Positions 7,601-15,053 are shown, counted from the stretch's first letter. The stretch: 32,684 nucleotides of DNA from Ruminococcus sp. (GCA_017404145.1 JAFRCW010000044.1:1-32684), one strand, 5' to 3'. The notes: generated by a model not told the origin, from the sequence alone. Translations and numbers: made by a program.

Positions 7601-10573
7601 TTATTCATCAATAGAGAGCGACTTCATCTTGTCTTTCTTTGACTTGAGGACAGAGAGCTTTGACAGAAGCACTATTACCGCAGCCGCGACAGCGCACGCG
7701 CCGAGAGAAATCAGAATATACGGTAAAACACTTTTCTTTGTCGACTCATAGTTAATGATGATATTCGTCTCTGATACGGAAAATACAGCGTCCGACGCGC
7801 TCATCGATACATACGCGTAATCCTTAAAATCCATACGGGTGATCTCGATCGCCTCGTCTAACGTACCGGCGTATTTCTTCACGGAGAGGATCTCGCCGCT
7901 GTTTCCCATATAGATAATATTGGCACGCGAGGTCATCGCCGGATCAAGTCCCTCGATCGGCTCGTCAACCGTGTAATCAAAGGTATAATATACATCTATC
8001 GGATCTTTGGTGTATTTTCCCGCGCCGTTCTTGGGAAGACTGTCAAGATCCAGAGAATAACCGTCTATCTGGGGAATATAGGGTGTATAATACTGCTGTC
8101 CGACACGGTTGGACGTTTCAACAGCGTTGGAAAGTTCTACACCGTCTTTATCAACATAATGGAACGTGACGGTAGAAAACTCGCCGACATAAGCGGATAC
8201 CTTGATCGTGATATACTGGCAGTTGTCTTTGATAACACCCTTGCGATCGTTCTCGTTAGACAGATCATTAAAGGTGAAAAGCATATCGGTCGGAACCGTA
8301 AAGATAAAGCTGTCCCCTATCGCGCCGCGCTGACTCTGCTCAAGAACAACGGAATCGGTGATAGTGTCATAGAACTGTGCATAGACGATCGGTCTTTCGT
8401 ATTCTTCCTCTGAGATAGCGGAAAACGTCTCGGCGCTCACCAGAATCACAGCGGAGGATGGAGATGCGGTCACAGAGCCTGAAACCGTCTCAAGCGGCGT
8501 CAAGCCGGCGCGGTCCTTATCGGCGATAACGACCCAGTCTCCCTCGGGCAGGTTCACCTTAGAGGATGAAGAGGGATTTCCGTTGAAGATCACGACCGCC
8601 TTATCGGAGGATTCATTGGACTCGATCAGATAGGCGACGGTCTCTTTCGCGACGTCATCCTTGAACGCGGTCACAGCAGCGCTGTCTCCGGTGGAATCGC
8701 GGAACATGGAGAATGCCTTGCGGATTTTGATCAGACCCTTGTAGTAATCATTAAGCGAGGTGTATTTGGTCAGATTATTCCAATCCAATTGGTTTAATTC
8801 CACAGAAGAAATATAAGAATTTTCATCGCCCATCTTGGTTCTGCCCATTTCTTCACCCGCAAGGAAAAACGGCATCCCGCGGGAGGACAGAACGATCGCA
8901 GCGGAGAGCTTGTTCATCGCCACCAAATTCTCGCGGCGGATATCATACTTCTCGTCGCCGTATACGGAGGCGGTGAGCTTATCATATAACGTCAGGTTAT
9001 CGTGGCAGGAAGCGTAGTTGACGACCTGTGAGGGAGCGCTCGCGAAGGATACGCCCTCCATCGCCTCTCTGACGCCCGCCTTTGAGGAGCCCTCCTGTAC
9101 AAAGCCTTTTTCCTTGGCGTTGAAGTTGGAGCCCTTGATCGCGTCGCGGGAGGTATCGTTAAACGCGGCGATCCTGTCGGAGAGCAGGTGCATATTGCTC
9201 TGATTTGCCAGCTTAGTACCGGAGGCGGCGGAGGTTTCCATATTCCACGCCTCACCGTACATCAGGATCTTCTCGCCGCCGGAGAGAGAATCCAGCGTCT
9301 CTCTGATGCCGTTCATGGTATCGACGTCCATCAAACCCATCAGATCAAAGCGGAAGCCGTCGATATGGTATTCCTCTGCCCAATATGCAACAGATTCGAT
9401 GATCAGCTTGCGAGCCATCGTACGCTCGGTAGCGATATCGTTGCCGCAGCCGGAGCCGTTCGACCATGTGCCGTCCTCGTTCATACGGTAGTAGTAATAC
9501 GGCACCGTCATATTCAAAAAGCTTTTCTCGTTCTCATAGGTATGGTTGTACACCACATCCATCACAACACCGATACCGGCTTTATGGAGCGCCTGAATCA
9601 TCTGCTTGCACTCGTTGATCCTGACTCTTCCGTCATAGGGGTTGGAAGAATACGATCCCTCGGGAACATTATAGTTCTTCGGATCATAGCCCCAGTTATA
9701 CTGATCGTCCAGCGGCTTTGACTCGTCGATCGAAGCAAAGTCGTAGAACGGATTGATCTGAACATAATTGACGCCCAAGCTCTTGAGGTATTCGACGCAG
9801 GTGGGAATATCGCCTGTACCGTTAAGGGTAGTCCCCTCTTCGGTAAAAGCTAAGAACTTGCCGCGGTTGGCGGGCGTCACGCCGGAGGAGGAAGCGGCGG
9901 AGAAATCTCTGACGGAAACCTCCCAAACGATCGCGTCATTGATAGAAGAAACACGCGCAAAGCTGTCCTCGGACCATCCCTCGGGATTTGTCTCGGAAAG
10001 ATCGACGATCATACCTCTGTTGCCGTTGACACCGACCGCCTTGGCGTAGGGATCGACGACCTCGTTGGTCTTGCCGTCTACGGTGACCTGATAGGTATAG
10101 AACATATTCTTGTAGTCGCCGTCCAAGGTAACATACCATACGCCGTCGCTGGATGAAAAGTTCATCGAAGTAGAGGAAAGCATCTGGGCTCCCTCTTCTT
10201 CATCAGAGCCGGTCTTATAGATATTCACCTTTACATCGGACGCAACGGGAGACCACACCAGAAACCGTGTGGAATCAGAGGTGTAGATCGCACCCAGCTC
10301 CTTATGGAAAACAGTCTTTTCCACTTTTTCGACATATTTCTGATATCCGTAGGTAGCGGGGGTAAAGGGAGGATCGGTGGGAGGCTCTGTAGGAGGATCG
10401 GTAGGCTCTTCGGTCTCCTCTTCTTCCTCTGTCTCCTCCTCGATGATCTCCTCTTCTACGTATTCGATATATTCTTCTTCGCCGTCAACGGCGTAAAAAC
10501 TCGTACCCAAAGCAGACATCAGAATCACCAGCGCAAAAAAGAATGCGACAAATCTTTTTATCGTCAATTTCAT
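7601..10573 (-). CDS. pulA: Type I pullulanase anchored by a C-terminal membrane helix
   Basis: A second GH13_14 pullulanase (990 residues from ATG 10573), closely similar to its neighbour in the catalytic region. It has a signal peptide, a Glu/Pro/Thr-rich spacer (about 31-70), a CBM48-like domain, then NWGYDP (293-298), DVVYNH, nucleophile Asp410, acid/base Glu441 and third acid Asp525. A MucBP-like domain lies at about 802-868. The C-terminus has one membrane helix (about 949-971) and a Lys-rich tail, with no LPXTG and no dockerin, so the enzyme should sit in the membrane facing out. I prefer ATG 10573 (MKLTIKR, GGAG just upstream) to ATG 10609, which has no ribosome site and lengthens the signal peptide. 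It is the promoter-proximal gene of the pair. Confidence 0.93.
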   Translation of the reverse strand: MKLTIKRFVAFFFALVILMSALGTSFYAVDGEEEYIEYVEEEIIEEETEEEEETEEPTDPPTEPPTDPPFTPATYGYQKYVEKVEKTVFHKELGAIYTSDSTRFLVWSPVASDVKVNIYKTGSDEEEGAQMLSSTSMNFSSSDGVWYVTLDGDYKNMFYTYQVTVDGKTNEVVDPYAKAVGVNGNRGMIVDLSETNPEGWSEDSFARVSSINDAIVWEVSVRDFSAASSSGVTPANRGKFLAFTEEGTTLNGTGDIPTCVEYLKSLGVNYVQINPFYDFASIDESKPLDDQYNWGYDPKNYNVPEGSYSSNPYDGRVRINECKQMIQALHKAGIGVVMDVVYNHTYENEKSFLNMTVPYYYYRMNEDGTWSNGSGCGNDIATERTMARKLIIESVAYWAEEYHIDGFRFDLMGLMDVDTMNGIRETLDSLSGGEKILMYGEAWNMETSAASGTKLANQSNMHLLSDRIAAFNDTSRDAIKGSNFNAKEKGFVQEGSSKAGVREAMEGVSFASAPSQVVNYASCHDNLTLYDKLTASVYGDEKYDIRRENLVAMNKLSAAIVLSSRGMPFFLAGEEMGRTKMGDENSYISSVELNQLDWNNLTKYTSLNDYYKGLIKIRKAFSMFRDSTGDSAAVTAFKDDVAKETVAYLIESNESSDKAVVIFNGNPSSSSKVNLPEGDWVVIADKDRAGLTPLETVSGSVTASPSSAVILVSAETFSAISEEEYERPIVYAQFYDTITDSVVLEQSQRGAIGDSFIFTVPTDMLFTFNDLSNENDRKGVIKDNCQYITIKVSAYVGEFSTVTFHYVDKDGVELSNAVETSNRVGQQYYTPYIPQIDGYSLDLDSLPKNGAGKYTKDPIDVYYTFDYTVDEPIEGLDPAMTSRANIIYMGNSGEILSVKKYAGTLDEAIEITRMDFKDYAYVSMSASDAVFSVSETNIIINYESTKKSVLPYILISLGACAVAAAVIVLLSKLSVLKSKKDKMKSLSIDE

Positions 10574-10639
10574 AATCTCCAAACTACCCGATTTTACATA
10601 TTTACTCATTTATTATCATACCAAAAAGCACCGTGGTTT

Positions 10640-10660
10640 TAATTCTATAACAGAATTATA
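10640..10660 (-). promoter_or_regulatory. -10 box with overlapping inverted repeat upstream of the anchored pullulanase
   Basis: TATAAT on the minus strand (10655-10660) with no good -35 at standard spacing. A perfect inverted repeat TAATTCT/AGAATTA (10640-10646 and 10652-10658) overlaps it, so a regulator bound here could cover the start of transcription. A weak -35 suggests dependence on an activator. The regulator is not known. Confidence 0.45.
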
Positions 10661-10705
10661 ATACCAGTAAATATAGACAATCTATCCTATCAAATTTTGG
10701 GAGTA

Positions 10706-10746
10706 TTGACAGTTTCTTTGTCAACTCTGACAGTCCGGCATATTAT
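10706..10746 (+). promoter_or_regulatory. Promoter of the LysM gene with TGACA half-sites
   Basis: TTGTCA (10718-10723) and TATTAT (10741-10746) are 17 bp apart. The -35 is embedded in inverted half-sites: TTGACA (10706-10711), TGTCAA (10719-10724) and TGACA (10728-10732). These could bind a dimeric regulator. Confidence 0.6.
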
Positions 10747-10778
10747 GAATGTAAAGAAGTATCGAAAGGAGATATATA

Positions 10779-11093
10779 ATGAATCAGGTTATCTATACGG
10801 TTCGGCCGGGCAACACCGTGTTCGCGATCGCACAGTTCTTCGGCACCACAGCCAGAGAGATTGCAAACGCCAACGCGTTGGTCTATCCATATACCATCTT
10901 CCCCGGACAGCAGCTGGTGATCCCGATTGAGGAGATCACCGCTCCCTCCTACTATGTGGTGCGTCCGGGAGATTCGCTGTTCTCGATTGCAAGCCGCTAT
11001 GAGCTGGACCCTAAGGAGCTGCTCAGGCTCAACAACTTGGAAAACCCCAACGTGATTTATCCGGGTCAGATCATCAGATTAGGCAGAGAATAG
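10779..11093 (+). CDS. Small protein of two LysM domains
   Basis: A 104-residue protein made almost entirely of two LysM repeats (about residues 5-50 and 57-102), each beginning Y-V-RPG(D/N)(S/T)-F-IA and ending in PGQ-(L/I). LysM domains bind peptidoglycan or chitin-like glycans. There is no signal peptide or membrane helix, so it may act in the mother cell (for example in spore cortex or coat assembly) or leave by another route; this is inference. The GAAAGGAG ribosome site is strong. It is monocistronic with its own promoter and terminator and faces the spoVM gene convergently. Confidence 0.88.
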   Translation: MNQVIYTVRPGNTVFAIAQFFGTTAREIANANALVYPYTIFPGQQLVIPIEEITAPSYYVVRPGDSLFSIASRYELDPKELLRLNNLENPNVIYPGQIIRLGRE

Positions 11094-11126
11094 AAAAAAC
11101 GGGACGGAAAATCCGTCCTGTTTTTT
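11094..11126 (+). terminator. Terminator of the LysM gene
   Basis: Ten-bp stem with one G-T pair (11099-11108 with 11112-11121), three-base loop and a T-run, starting right after the stop codon. Confidence 0.85.
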
Positions 11127-11142
11127 ACATAGTTATTCAGAT

Positions 11143-11168
11143 AAAAAGCGCTCCGTGACGGGGCGCTT
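11143..11168 (-). terminator. Terminator of the spoVM operon
   Basis: Nine-bp stem (11146-11154 with 11160-11168, one G-T pair). On the minus strand a T-run follows (the A-run at 11143-11147). It lies 22 bp beyond the spoVM stop. Confidence 0.75.
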
Positions 11169-11190
11169 CTTATGTAGCCTGAGGAGATTC

Positions 11191-11283
11191 CTAAGGCTTC
11201 TTCGGCTTTTCCTTTTTGATTCCGTAGATTTTTCGCAGTATCGGGGATAGGATTTTCGGTCTGTCCAGTACGATCACCTTCAT
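11191..11283 (-). CDS. spoVM: Stage V sporulation protein SpoVM-like peptide (30 aa)
   Basis: SpoVM is a tiny amphipathic helix that recognises the convex forespore membrane and anchors the SpoIVA coat base. The product begins MKVIVLDRPKILSPILRKIY. It lines up without gaps with my recollection of the 26-residue B. subtilis SpoVM and matches at Met1, Lys2, Pro9, Lys10, Leu12, Ile15, Arg17 and Gly21, including the Pro9 needed for membrane recognition. A Lys/Pro-rich tail follows. The ribosome site AGGAGG is six bases before ATG 11283 and lies inside the last codons of the upstream small gene, so translation is probably coupled. It is too short for normal gene calling. A terminator follows. Confidence 0.82.
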   Translation of the reverse strand: MKVIVLDRPKILSPILRKIYGIKKEKPKKP

Positions 11284-11286
11284 ACT

Positions 11287-11424
11287 TTACCTCCTGCATG
11301 AAAAACAGGTGAGGATCAGAACAATCGCCGCGATCACACAGACCGCCTTCACCGGCAGGAGCGACGCCGTGATCAGTCCTGCCGAAAACGCGATCGGAGT
11401 AATACACTTTTTGCATATGTTCAT
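11287..11424 (-). CDS. Small hydrophobic cysteine-containing protein upstream of spoVM
   Basis: A 45-residue peptide, not recognised. It begins MNICKKC and has two hydrophobic stretches (about residues 8-23 and 26-42) separated by PVK. It ends CFSCRR and holds five cysteines, so it could be a membrane hairpin. I start at ATG 11424 because AAGGTG lies six bases before it. An ATG two codons earlier is too close to that site. Its TAA stop is three bases before the spoVM ATG, and its last codons supply the spoVM ribosome site. Coupling to spoVM suggests a role in sporulation, which is inference only. Confidence 0.6.
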   Translation of the reverse strand: MNICKKCITPIAFSAGLITASLLPVKAVCVIAAIVLILTCFSCRR

Positions 11425-11534
11425 ATTCATCACCTTGTATATGTTATGCGGAGAGATGAGATGTGTGACAGGGGTGATCCGACCGAAAGGAAAGGTTTTG
11501 ATTTTTCCGAGATATGTTTTAGTCACAAAAAGTC

Positions 11535-11560
11535 GGAACGATGTGGGCATCGTTCCCTAC
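11535..11560 (+). repeat. Palindromic repeat core A with CCTAC edge
   Basis: Arms GGAACGATG and CATCGTTCC around TGGG, followed by CTAC. This is a single copy of the mosaic repeat family found at 12594, 16106, 19724 and 31762 onward. It lies just upstream of the promoter of the pseudouridine synthase gene. Confidence 0.8.
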
Positions 11561-11568
11561 GGATGGTG

Positions 11569-11597
11569 TTGCAATCCATCAACAATTAGGATATAAT
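11569..11597 (+). promoter_or_regulatory. Sigma-A promoter of the pseudouridine synthase gene
   Basis: TTGCAA (11569-11574) and TATAAT (11592-11597) with a 17-bp spacer, about 27 bp before the start codon. The hexamers and spacing match the promoter at 13758. Confidence 0.8.
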
Positions 11598-11623
11598 ATG
11601 ATAAAGTCGGAAATGAGTGTGAA

Positions 11624-12583
11624 ATGATGAGAACACTGACAATCGAAAAAAACGACGCGGGTCAGCGCTTGGATAAATTTCTTTCAAAGAAATTTAAAAC
11701 AATGCCTCCGTCGCTGATGTATAAGTATATCCGAACAAAATATATCAAGCTCAACGGAAAGAAAACCACTCCCGAAACATTTCTCAACGAGGGAGATGTC
11801 CTGACCTTTTATATCAAGGATGAGTTCTTTAAAGAAAAGAAAAGCTATGAATTTCTCAAAGCCTCCAAGAATCTCGATATCCTCTATGAGGACGAGAACA
11901 TCATCCTGATCGACAAGAAGATCGGCGTGATCGTCCATCAGGACGCGCGATTCGACACCGATACGCTGAATCTCAGGGTGCTGCGCTATCTCTATGAAAA
12001 GGGAGAATACAATCCCGAGAACAAGTCGTCATTTACGCCCGCCTTATGCAACCGTATCGACCGCAATACCGGCGGCATCGTGATCGCGGCAAAAACCGCC
12101 GAAGCGCTGAGAGTCATCAATCAGAAGATCCGCGACAGAGAGATCGAAAAATACTATCTCTGCGCGGTAAAGGGCAAGCCGAAAAAAACTCACGATATTT
12201 TAAAAGATTACATCATCAAAGACGAAAGCACCAACACGGTGCACGTTCTCAAAGAGGCGAAAGAGGGCGCGAAGGAGATCGTCACAGAATATACGGTATC
12301 GGATACAAAAGACGGCGTCTCCCTCTGCGAGGTTCTGCTGCATACAGGCAGAACGCACCAGATCAGAGCGCATATGGCGTCGATCGGACATCCGCTCTTA
12401 GGCGATGAGAAATACGGCGACAAAGCGCTCAACCGCCGGTATGGGATCAAACGTCAACAGTTGTATTCTTACAAAATAAGATTTGTATTTACCACAGATG
12501 CAGGGGCGCTCGCTTATCTTAACGGAAAAGAGTTTGAGGTCAAAGAGGTACCGTTCGCAAAGAACGGGAAGCTGAAAATATAA
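11624..12583 (+). CDS. RluA family 23S rRNA pseudouridine synthase
   Basis: Converts uridine to pseudouridine in rRNA; members of this family act on 23S rRNA, but the exact site cannot be told. The 319-residue protein has an N-terminal S4 RNA-binding domain (about 12-70, AGQRLDKFL) and the RluA catalytic domain. The catalytic motif reads RIDRNTGG, with Asp146 as the likely nucleophile, and HTGRTHQIRAHMASIGHPLLGD is the family C-terminal motif. The start is one of two adjacent ATGs (11624 or 11627). The ribosome site is weak (GAG about nine bases upstream), but the promoter lies right before it. No T-run terminator follows directly; palindromic repeats begin 6 bp after the stop. Confidence 0.9.
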   Translation: MMRTLTIEKNDAGQRLDKFLSKKFKTMPPSLMYKYIRTKYIKLNGKKTTPETFLNEGDVLTFYIKDEFFKEKKSYEFLKASKNLDILYEDENIILIDKKIGVIVHQDARFDTDTLNLRVLRYLYEKGEYNPENKSSFTPALCNRIDRNTGGIVIAAKTAEALRVINQKIRDREIEKYYLCAVKGKPKKTHDILKDYIIKDESTNTVHVLKEAKEGAKEIVTEYTVSDTKDGVSLCEVLLHTGRTHQIRAHMASIGHPLLGDEKYGDKALNRRYGIKRQQLYSYKIRFVFTTDAGALAYLNGKEFEVKEVPFAKNGKLKI

Positions 12584-12588
12584 AGACT

Positions 12589-12766
12589 CGTAGGGCAAGG
12601 CGCCCTCGACTTGCCGGTCGCAGCAGCGTTTCAAAAATACCGGACTTTATATTCAGGAGTAGGATTTAGCCGGCAGTTCCTATAACCGATTATAGATAAA
12701 ACAGCAAGGCTTCGGGACGATGTGGACATCGTTCCCTACGGCGGGAGGGTCAAGACCCTCCCCTAC
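12589..12766. repeat. Mosaic palindromic repeat block 1
   Basis: Fills most of the space between the convergent pseudouridine synthase and pgeF genes. It holds a C core in reverse orientation (12594-12615, preceded by GTAG), a linker that recurs inverted at 16305-16352, a slightly degenerate A core (12714-12735) and a B core (12743-12762, arms GGGAGGGTC/GACCCTCCC) followed by CTAC and a T-run. The T-run may let the B hairpin end the plus-strand transcript. Confidence 0.8.
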
Positions 12767-12770
12767 TTTT

Positions 12771-13667
12771 TTATACTAAGCACATAAATGCGGACATGGT
12801 GCCTCTGTCGCCTTTGGTGGCGCGGTGGCTCCAGAGAAAATCGCTATTGCACTGAGTGCATAGATCGGACAGGGTGATCTTCTCGGGCTTTACGCCGACG
12901 GAAACGAGGATCTGTCGGTTCGCTTCTTTCAGGTCGATCATATATTTTCCGTCATCTTTCGGAAAAACAAAGTCGGACGGTGAAATATGGAAATCGGTTT
13001 GTTGATTGTACAATCCCTCAGTCAGCTCGCGCTGACAGCTCCCTTTACCAAAGGGAGCCTTTGAAAGCGCGTAGAACTGCTGTGCGACAGGCCCGTCGAC
13101 TTCATAACAGCACTTGCCGATGTTCGGACCGATACAGCAGACGAGATCCGCGGGATCGGTACCGTAGTTCTCCTGCATTGTCTCCACCACTTTCGCGGCG
13201 ATCCCCGCGACGGTACCGCGCCAGCCGCCGTGAGCAAGACCGATCGCCTTACGCTTGACATCCACGAAGAACAGCGGGGTACAGTCGGCATAGTAGGTGA
13301 CTAAGGTCACGCCCTTCTCATTTGTCACCAGACCGTCGACACTTTCGATATCTTTTTCCCGATAGATACCGATTCCCTTTTCTTTCTCGGTACAAACTCT
13401 GACAAAGGTGTGATGATCCTGAGAGGATGCGACGAGGGTATCATAATCAAATCCCGCTGCGTCACAGAAAAGACGGTAGTTTTCTGTGATCAGGTCCTTC
13501 TCGCCGTGATCAAAGCTCAAATCCATATTATGCGCGGAGCGGGAGTTCTCTCCTATTTTGGTGGAAAAAGCGTGACGGATAAAGGGAATCTCCGAAAGCG
13601 CGTTGTAGGTCAGATAACCGATCCCGCTGTTGATATGCAGCTGCATCGTATCGGATGAAAAGTTCAT
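12771..13667 (-). CDS. pgeF: Peptidoglycan editing factor PgeF (laccase-domain, YfiH family)
   Basis: PgeF is a cytoplasmic metal-dependent amidase that removes wrongly incorporated residues such as L-Ser from UDP-MurNAc precursors. The 298-residue protein has the conserved YADCTPL (Cys129) and LAHGGWRG (His146) metal-site motifs, the SQDHHTFVR segment (usual QVHG region) and the IGPNIGKCCYEV segment. Residues about 203-219 are extra compared with the family. They are encoded by a palindromic element (13014-13063) inserted in frame between the core and the MIDLKEANR helix. Start ATG 13667 has AGGTGA upstream. It is monocistronic and convergent with the pseudouridine synthase gene. Confidence 0.92.
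   Translation of the reverse strand: MNFSSDTMQLHINSGIGYLTYNALSEIPFIRHAFSTKIGENSRSAHNMDLSFDHGEKDLITENYRLFCDAAGFDYDTLVASSQDHHTFVRVCTEKEKGIGIYREKDIESVDGLVTNEKGVTLVTYYADCTPLFFVDVKRKAIGLAHGGWRGTVAGIAAKVVETMQENYGTDPADLVCCIGPNIGKCCYEVDGPVAQQFYALSKAPFGKGSCQRELTEGLYNQQTDFHISPSDFVFPKDDGKYMIDLKEANRQILVSVGVKPEKITLSDLCTQCNSDFLWSHRATKGDRGTMSAFMCLV
13014..13063. repeat. Palindromic element inserted in frame in pgeF
   Basis: Two adjacent hairpins: GTCAGC/GCTGAC (13021-13026 with 13031-13036) and a perfect nine-bp stem GCTCCCTTT/AAAGGGAGC (13038-13046 with 13050-13058). The CCCTCAGTCAGC...GCTCCCTTT layout resembles intergenic palindromes common in clostridial genomes. Here it is read through as about 17 codons with no stop. 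Confidence 0.75.
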
Positions 13668-13757
13668 AGTATCACCTGATTATAATGATATTATTACTGT
13701 AGGAAAGGTCAAGCCCCTTCCCTGCTGTTTCCTTATTGTACATTATTTGATCGGGAC

Positions 13758-13786
13758 TTGCAAGAAGAAAAAAACCGTGATATAAT
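13758..13786 (+). promoter_or_regulatory. Sigma-A promoter of the four-cysteine small protein
   Basis: TTGCAA (13758-13763) and TATAAT (13781-13786), 17-bp spacer, with a TG one base before the -10 (extended -10). Confidence 0.8.
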
Positions 13787-13803
13787 AATAAAAGGTGATG
13801 AAA

Positions 13804-14007
13804 ATGAAAAAGGTATTCGGCAACAATATCGTGCCCTCATGCTCCTACTGCGAATTCTCCCAAACGGAGGGAGAAAAACAATACTGTACCAAGAACGGCA
13901 CTTTAAGGAACGGCAAATGCCGCAAGTTCCGCTACAATCCCATTATGCGGACGCCGCACACAATGGCGCCGCTCCAACAATTTGATCAGGAAAGCTTTAC
14001 GATCTGA
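13804..14007 (+). CDS. Small four-cysteine protein, probable zinc ribbon
   Basis: A 67-residue protein without a known name. It has CSYC near residue 13, then single cysteines in YCTKNG and GKCRKFRYNP, a spacing that suits one zinc site. The basic CRKFRYNPIMRTP stretch suggests nucleic-acid or protein binding, but no function can be assigned. I choose ATG 13804, six bases after AAAGGTG. The ATG at 13798 is too close to that site. It is monocistronic, with its own strong promoter and terminator, and lies just upstream of spo0A on the same strand. Confidence 0.7.
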   Translation: MKKVFGNNIVPSCSYCEFSQTEGEKQYCTKNGTLRNGKCRKFRYNPIMRTPHTMAPLQQFDQESFTI

Positions 14008-14037
14008 GCAGCGGAAACCTCCGCTGCTTCTTTTTTT
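14007..14037 (+). terminator. Terminator of the four-cysteine small protein gene
   Basis: Perfect nine-bp stem AGCAGCGGA/TCCGCTGCT (14007-14015 with 14020-14028), four-base loop, then a T-rich tail. It starts at the last base of the stop codon. Confidence 0.88.
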
Positions 14038-14088
14038 CAGTAATTTTGCCGTCGCAAAAAATTTTTTCAAAAAAATGATTGTTTCCTA

Positions 14089-14127
14089 TTGCCATTTTTA
14101 CCAATTTATGGTAATATACAGTTACCA
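14089..14127 (+). promoter_or_regulatory. spo0A promoter with TTACCA operator-like repeats
   Basis: TTGCCA (14089-14094) and TAATAT (14112-14117) with a 17-bp spacer. A perfect inverted repeat TTACCA/TGGTAA (14098-14103 and 14109-14114) covers the spacer and runs into the -10. A third TTACCA sits just past the start point (14122-14127). The layout suits a repressor site. Confidence 0.6.
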
Positions 14128-14147
14128 AAGAAACAGGAGATGTAAAA

Positions 14148-14927
14148 ATGGCAGAAAAAATCAAACTTTTGATGACTCAGGACACCGCCGAAAATATCAC
14201 AGAAACCCAAAACGCTTTATCCAAATATGATATGATTTGCTCATTTTGCTCTAAAGACGGCGAGGAACTGATCTCGAGAATTATGTCCGATATGCCCGAC
14301 GTGGTAATGATGGACCTCTTTATGACAAGGATCGACAGCATCGGCGTGATGCGTTCCATCAAGCGCAACAAGCCCCTCAAAATGCCGCTGTTCGTGGTAT
14401 ATTCCACCTTTGACAGTCCGGTACTCCAGCGTGAAGTGATGGCAAGCGGGGCGACGTACTTTGTCCTCAAACCCTACAACATTGACGATCTCGCGGAAAA
14501 TATCCTGCGGTTTCTGAAGCGGAACAAGCTCAAGGTCAAGGGCGGTATTCATTCCAGCGGGATGGAAAACTATAACCTCGAGCTGAAAGTCACGGAAATT
14601 CTCCATCAGATCGGCGTGCCCGCGCATATCAAGGGCTATCACTATCTGAGGGATTCTATTATGATGTGCGTAGAAAAGCCGGACATCATCAACGCAGTCA
14701 CAAAAAAGCTCTATCCCTCCGTGGCGAAGAAATATGAAACCACTTCTTCCAGAGTGGAACGCGCGATCCGTCACGCGATTGAGGTCGCGTGGGATCGCGG
14801 CGATGTAGAGGTGCTCAACTCGTACTTCGGCTATACCATACAGGGCTCCCGCGGAAAGCCGACCAACTCGGAATTTATCGCGATGATCTCCGATAAGCTG
14901 AGATTACAGATCAAAAACGCAAGCTGA
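14148..14927 (+). CDS. spo0A: Sporulation master regulator Spo0A
   Basis: Response regulator that starts sporulation. The 259-residue protein has a receiver domain (about 1-125) and the Spo0A C-terminal DNA-binding domain (about 140-258). The latter carries the family hallmarks [21 protein letters not shown] and SYFGYT near the C-terminus. Phospho-acceptor Asp56 (VVMMDLFM) and Lys in VLKPYN are present. Oddly, the acidic pair that binds Mg2+ reads Gln11-Asp12 instead of Asp-Asp, and the usual MP after the acceptor and G of the LDG motif are T and S, so the receiver is divergent. AGGAGATG precedes the start. It is not next to spoIVB as in many clostridia; the downstream region contains a relic of its own 3' end. 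Confidence 0.95.
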   Translation: MAEKIKLLMTQDTAENITETQNALSKYDMICSFCSKDGEELISRIMSDMPDVVMMDLFMTRIDSIGVMRSIKRNKPLKMPLFVVYSTFDSPVLQREVMASGATYFVLKPYNIDDLAENILRFLKRNKLKVKGGIHSSGMENYNLELKVTEILHQIGVPAHIKGYHYLRDSIMMCVEKPDIINAVTKKLYPSVAKKYETTSSRVERAIRHAIEVAWDRGDVEVLNSYFGYTIQGSRGKPTNSEFIAMISDKLRLQIKNAS

Positions 14928-14930
14928 AAT

Positions 14931-15053
14931 GTCATTGCGAGGGCTCAGCCCATGGCAATCCCCTTTTAGAAAGCAGACGTAAACTACATCTCTTTCCTAA
15001 CGGTATCAAACGACAAGGGGATTGCCGCGGTCGCTCTGCTCCCTCGCAATGAC
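14931..15053. mobile_element. MITE-like inverted-repeat element, copy 1
   Basis: A 123-bp element bounded by perfect 13-bp inverted ends GTCATTGCGAGGG / CCCTCGCAATGAC, with inner inverted GGCAATCCCCTTTT and AAGGGGATTGCC. It has no coding capacity. It starts three bases after the spo0A stop. Related copies are at 23225 and 25359. Confidence 0.8.

Noticed and set aside
7601..10573. Sortase-anchored pullulanase
   Set aside because: The C-terminal helix and Lys tail look like an anchor, but there is no LPXTG-type motif before the helix.
11066..11416. 116-codon ORF on the minus strand
   Set aside because: It overlaps spoVM and the 45-residue peptide in another frame, runs through two terminators, and has no ribosome site.
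13685..13712. Promoter for pgeF (TTGACC, 16 bp, TATCAT)
   Set aside because: The TTGACC comes from a worn B-type palindrome, and transcription would start within the ribosome site. Too weak to list as a feature.
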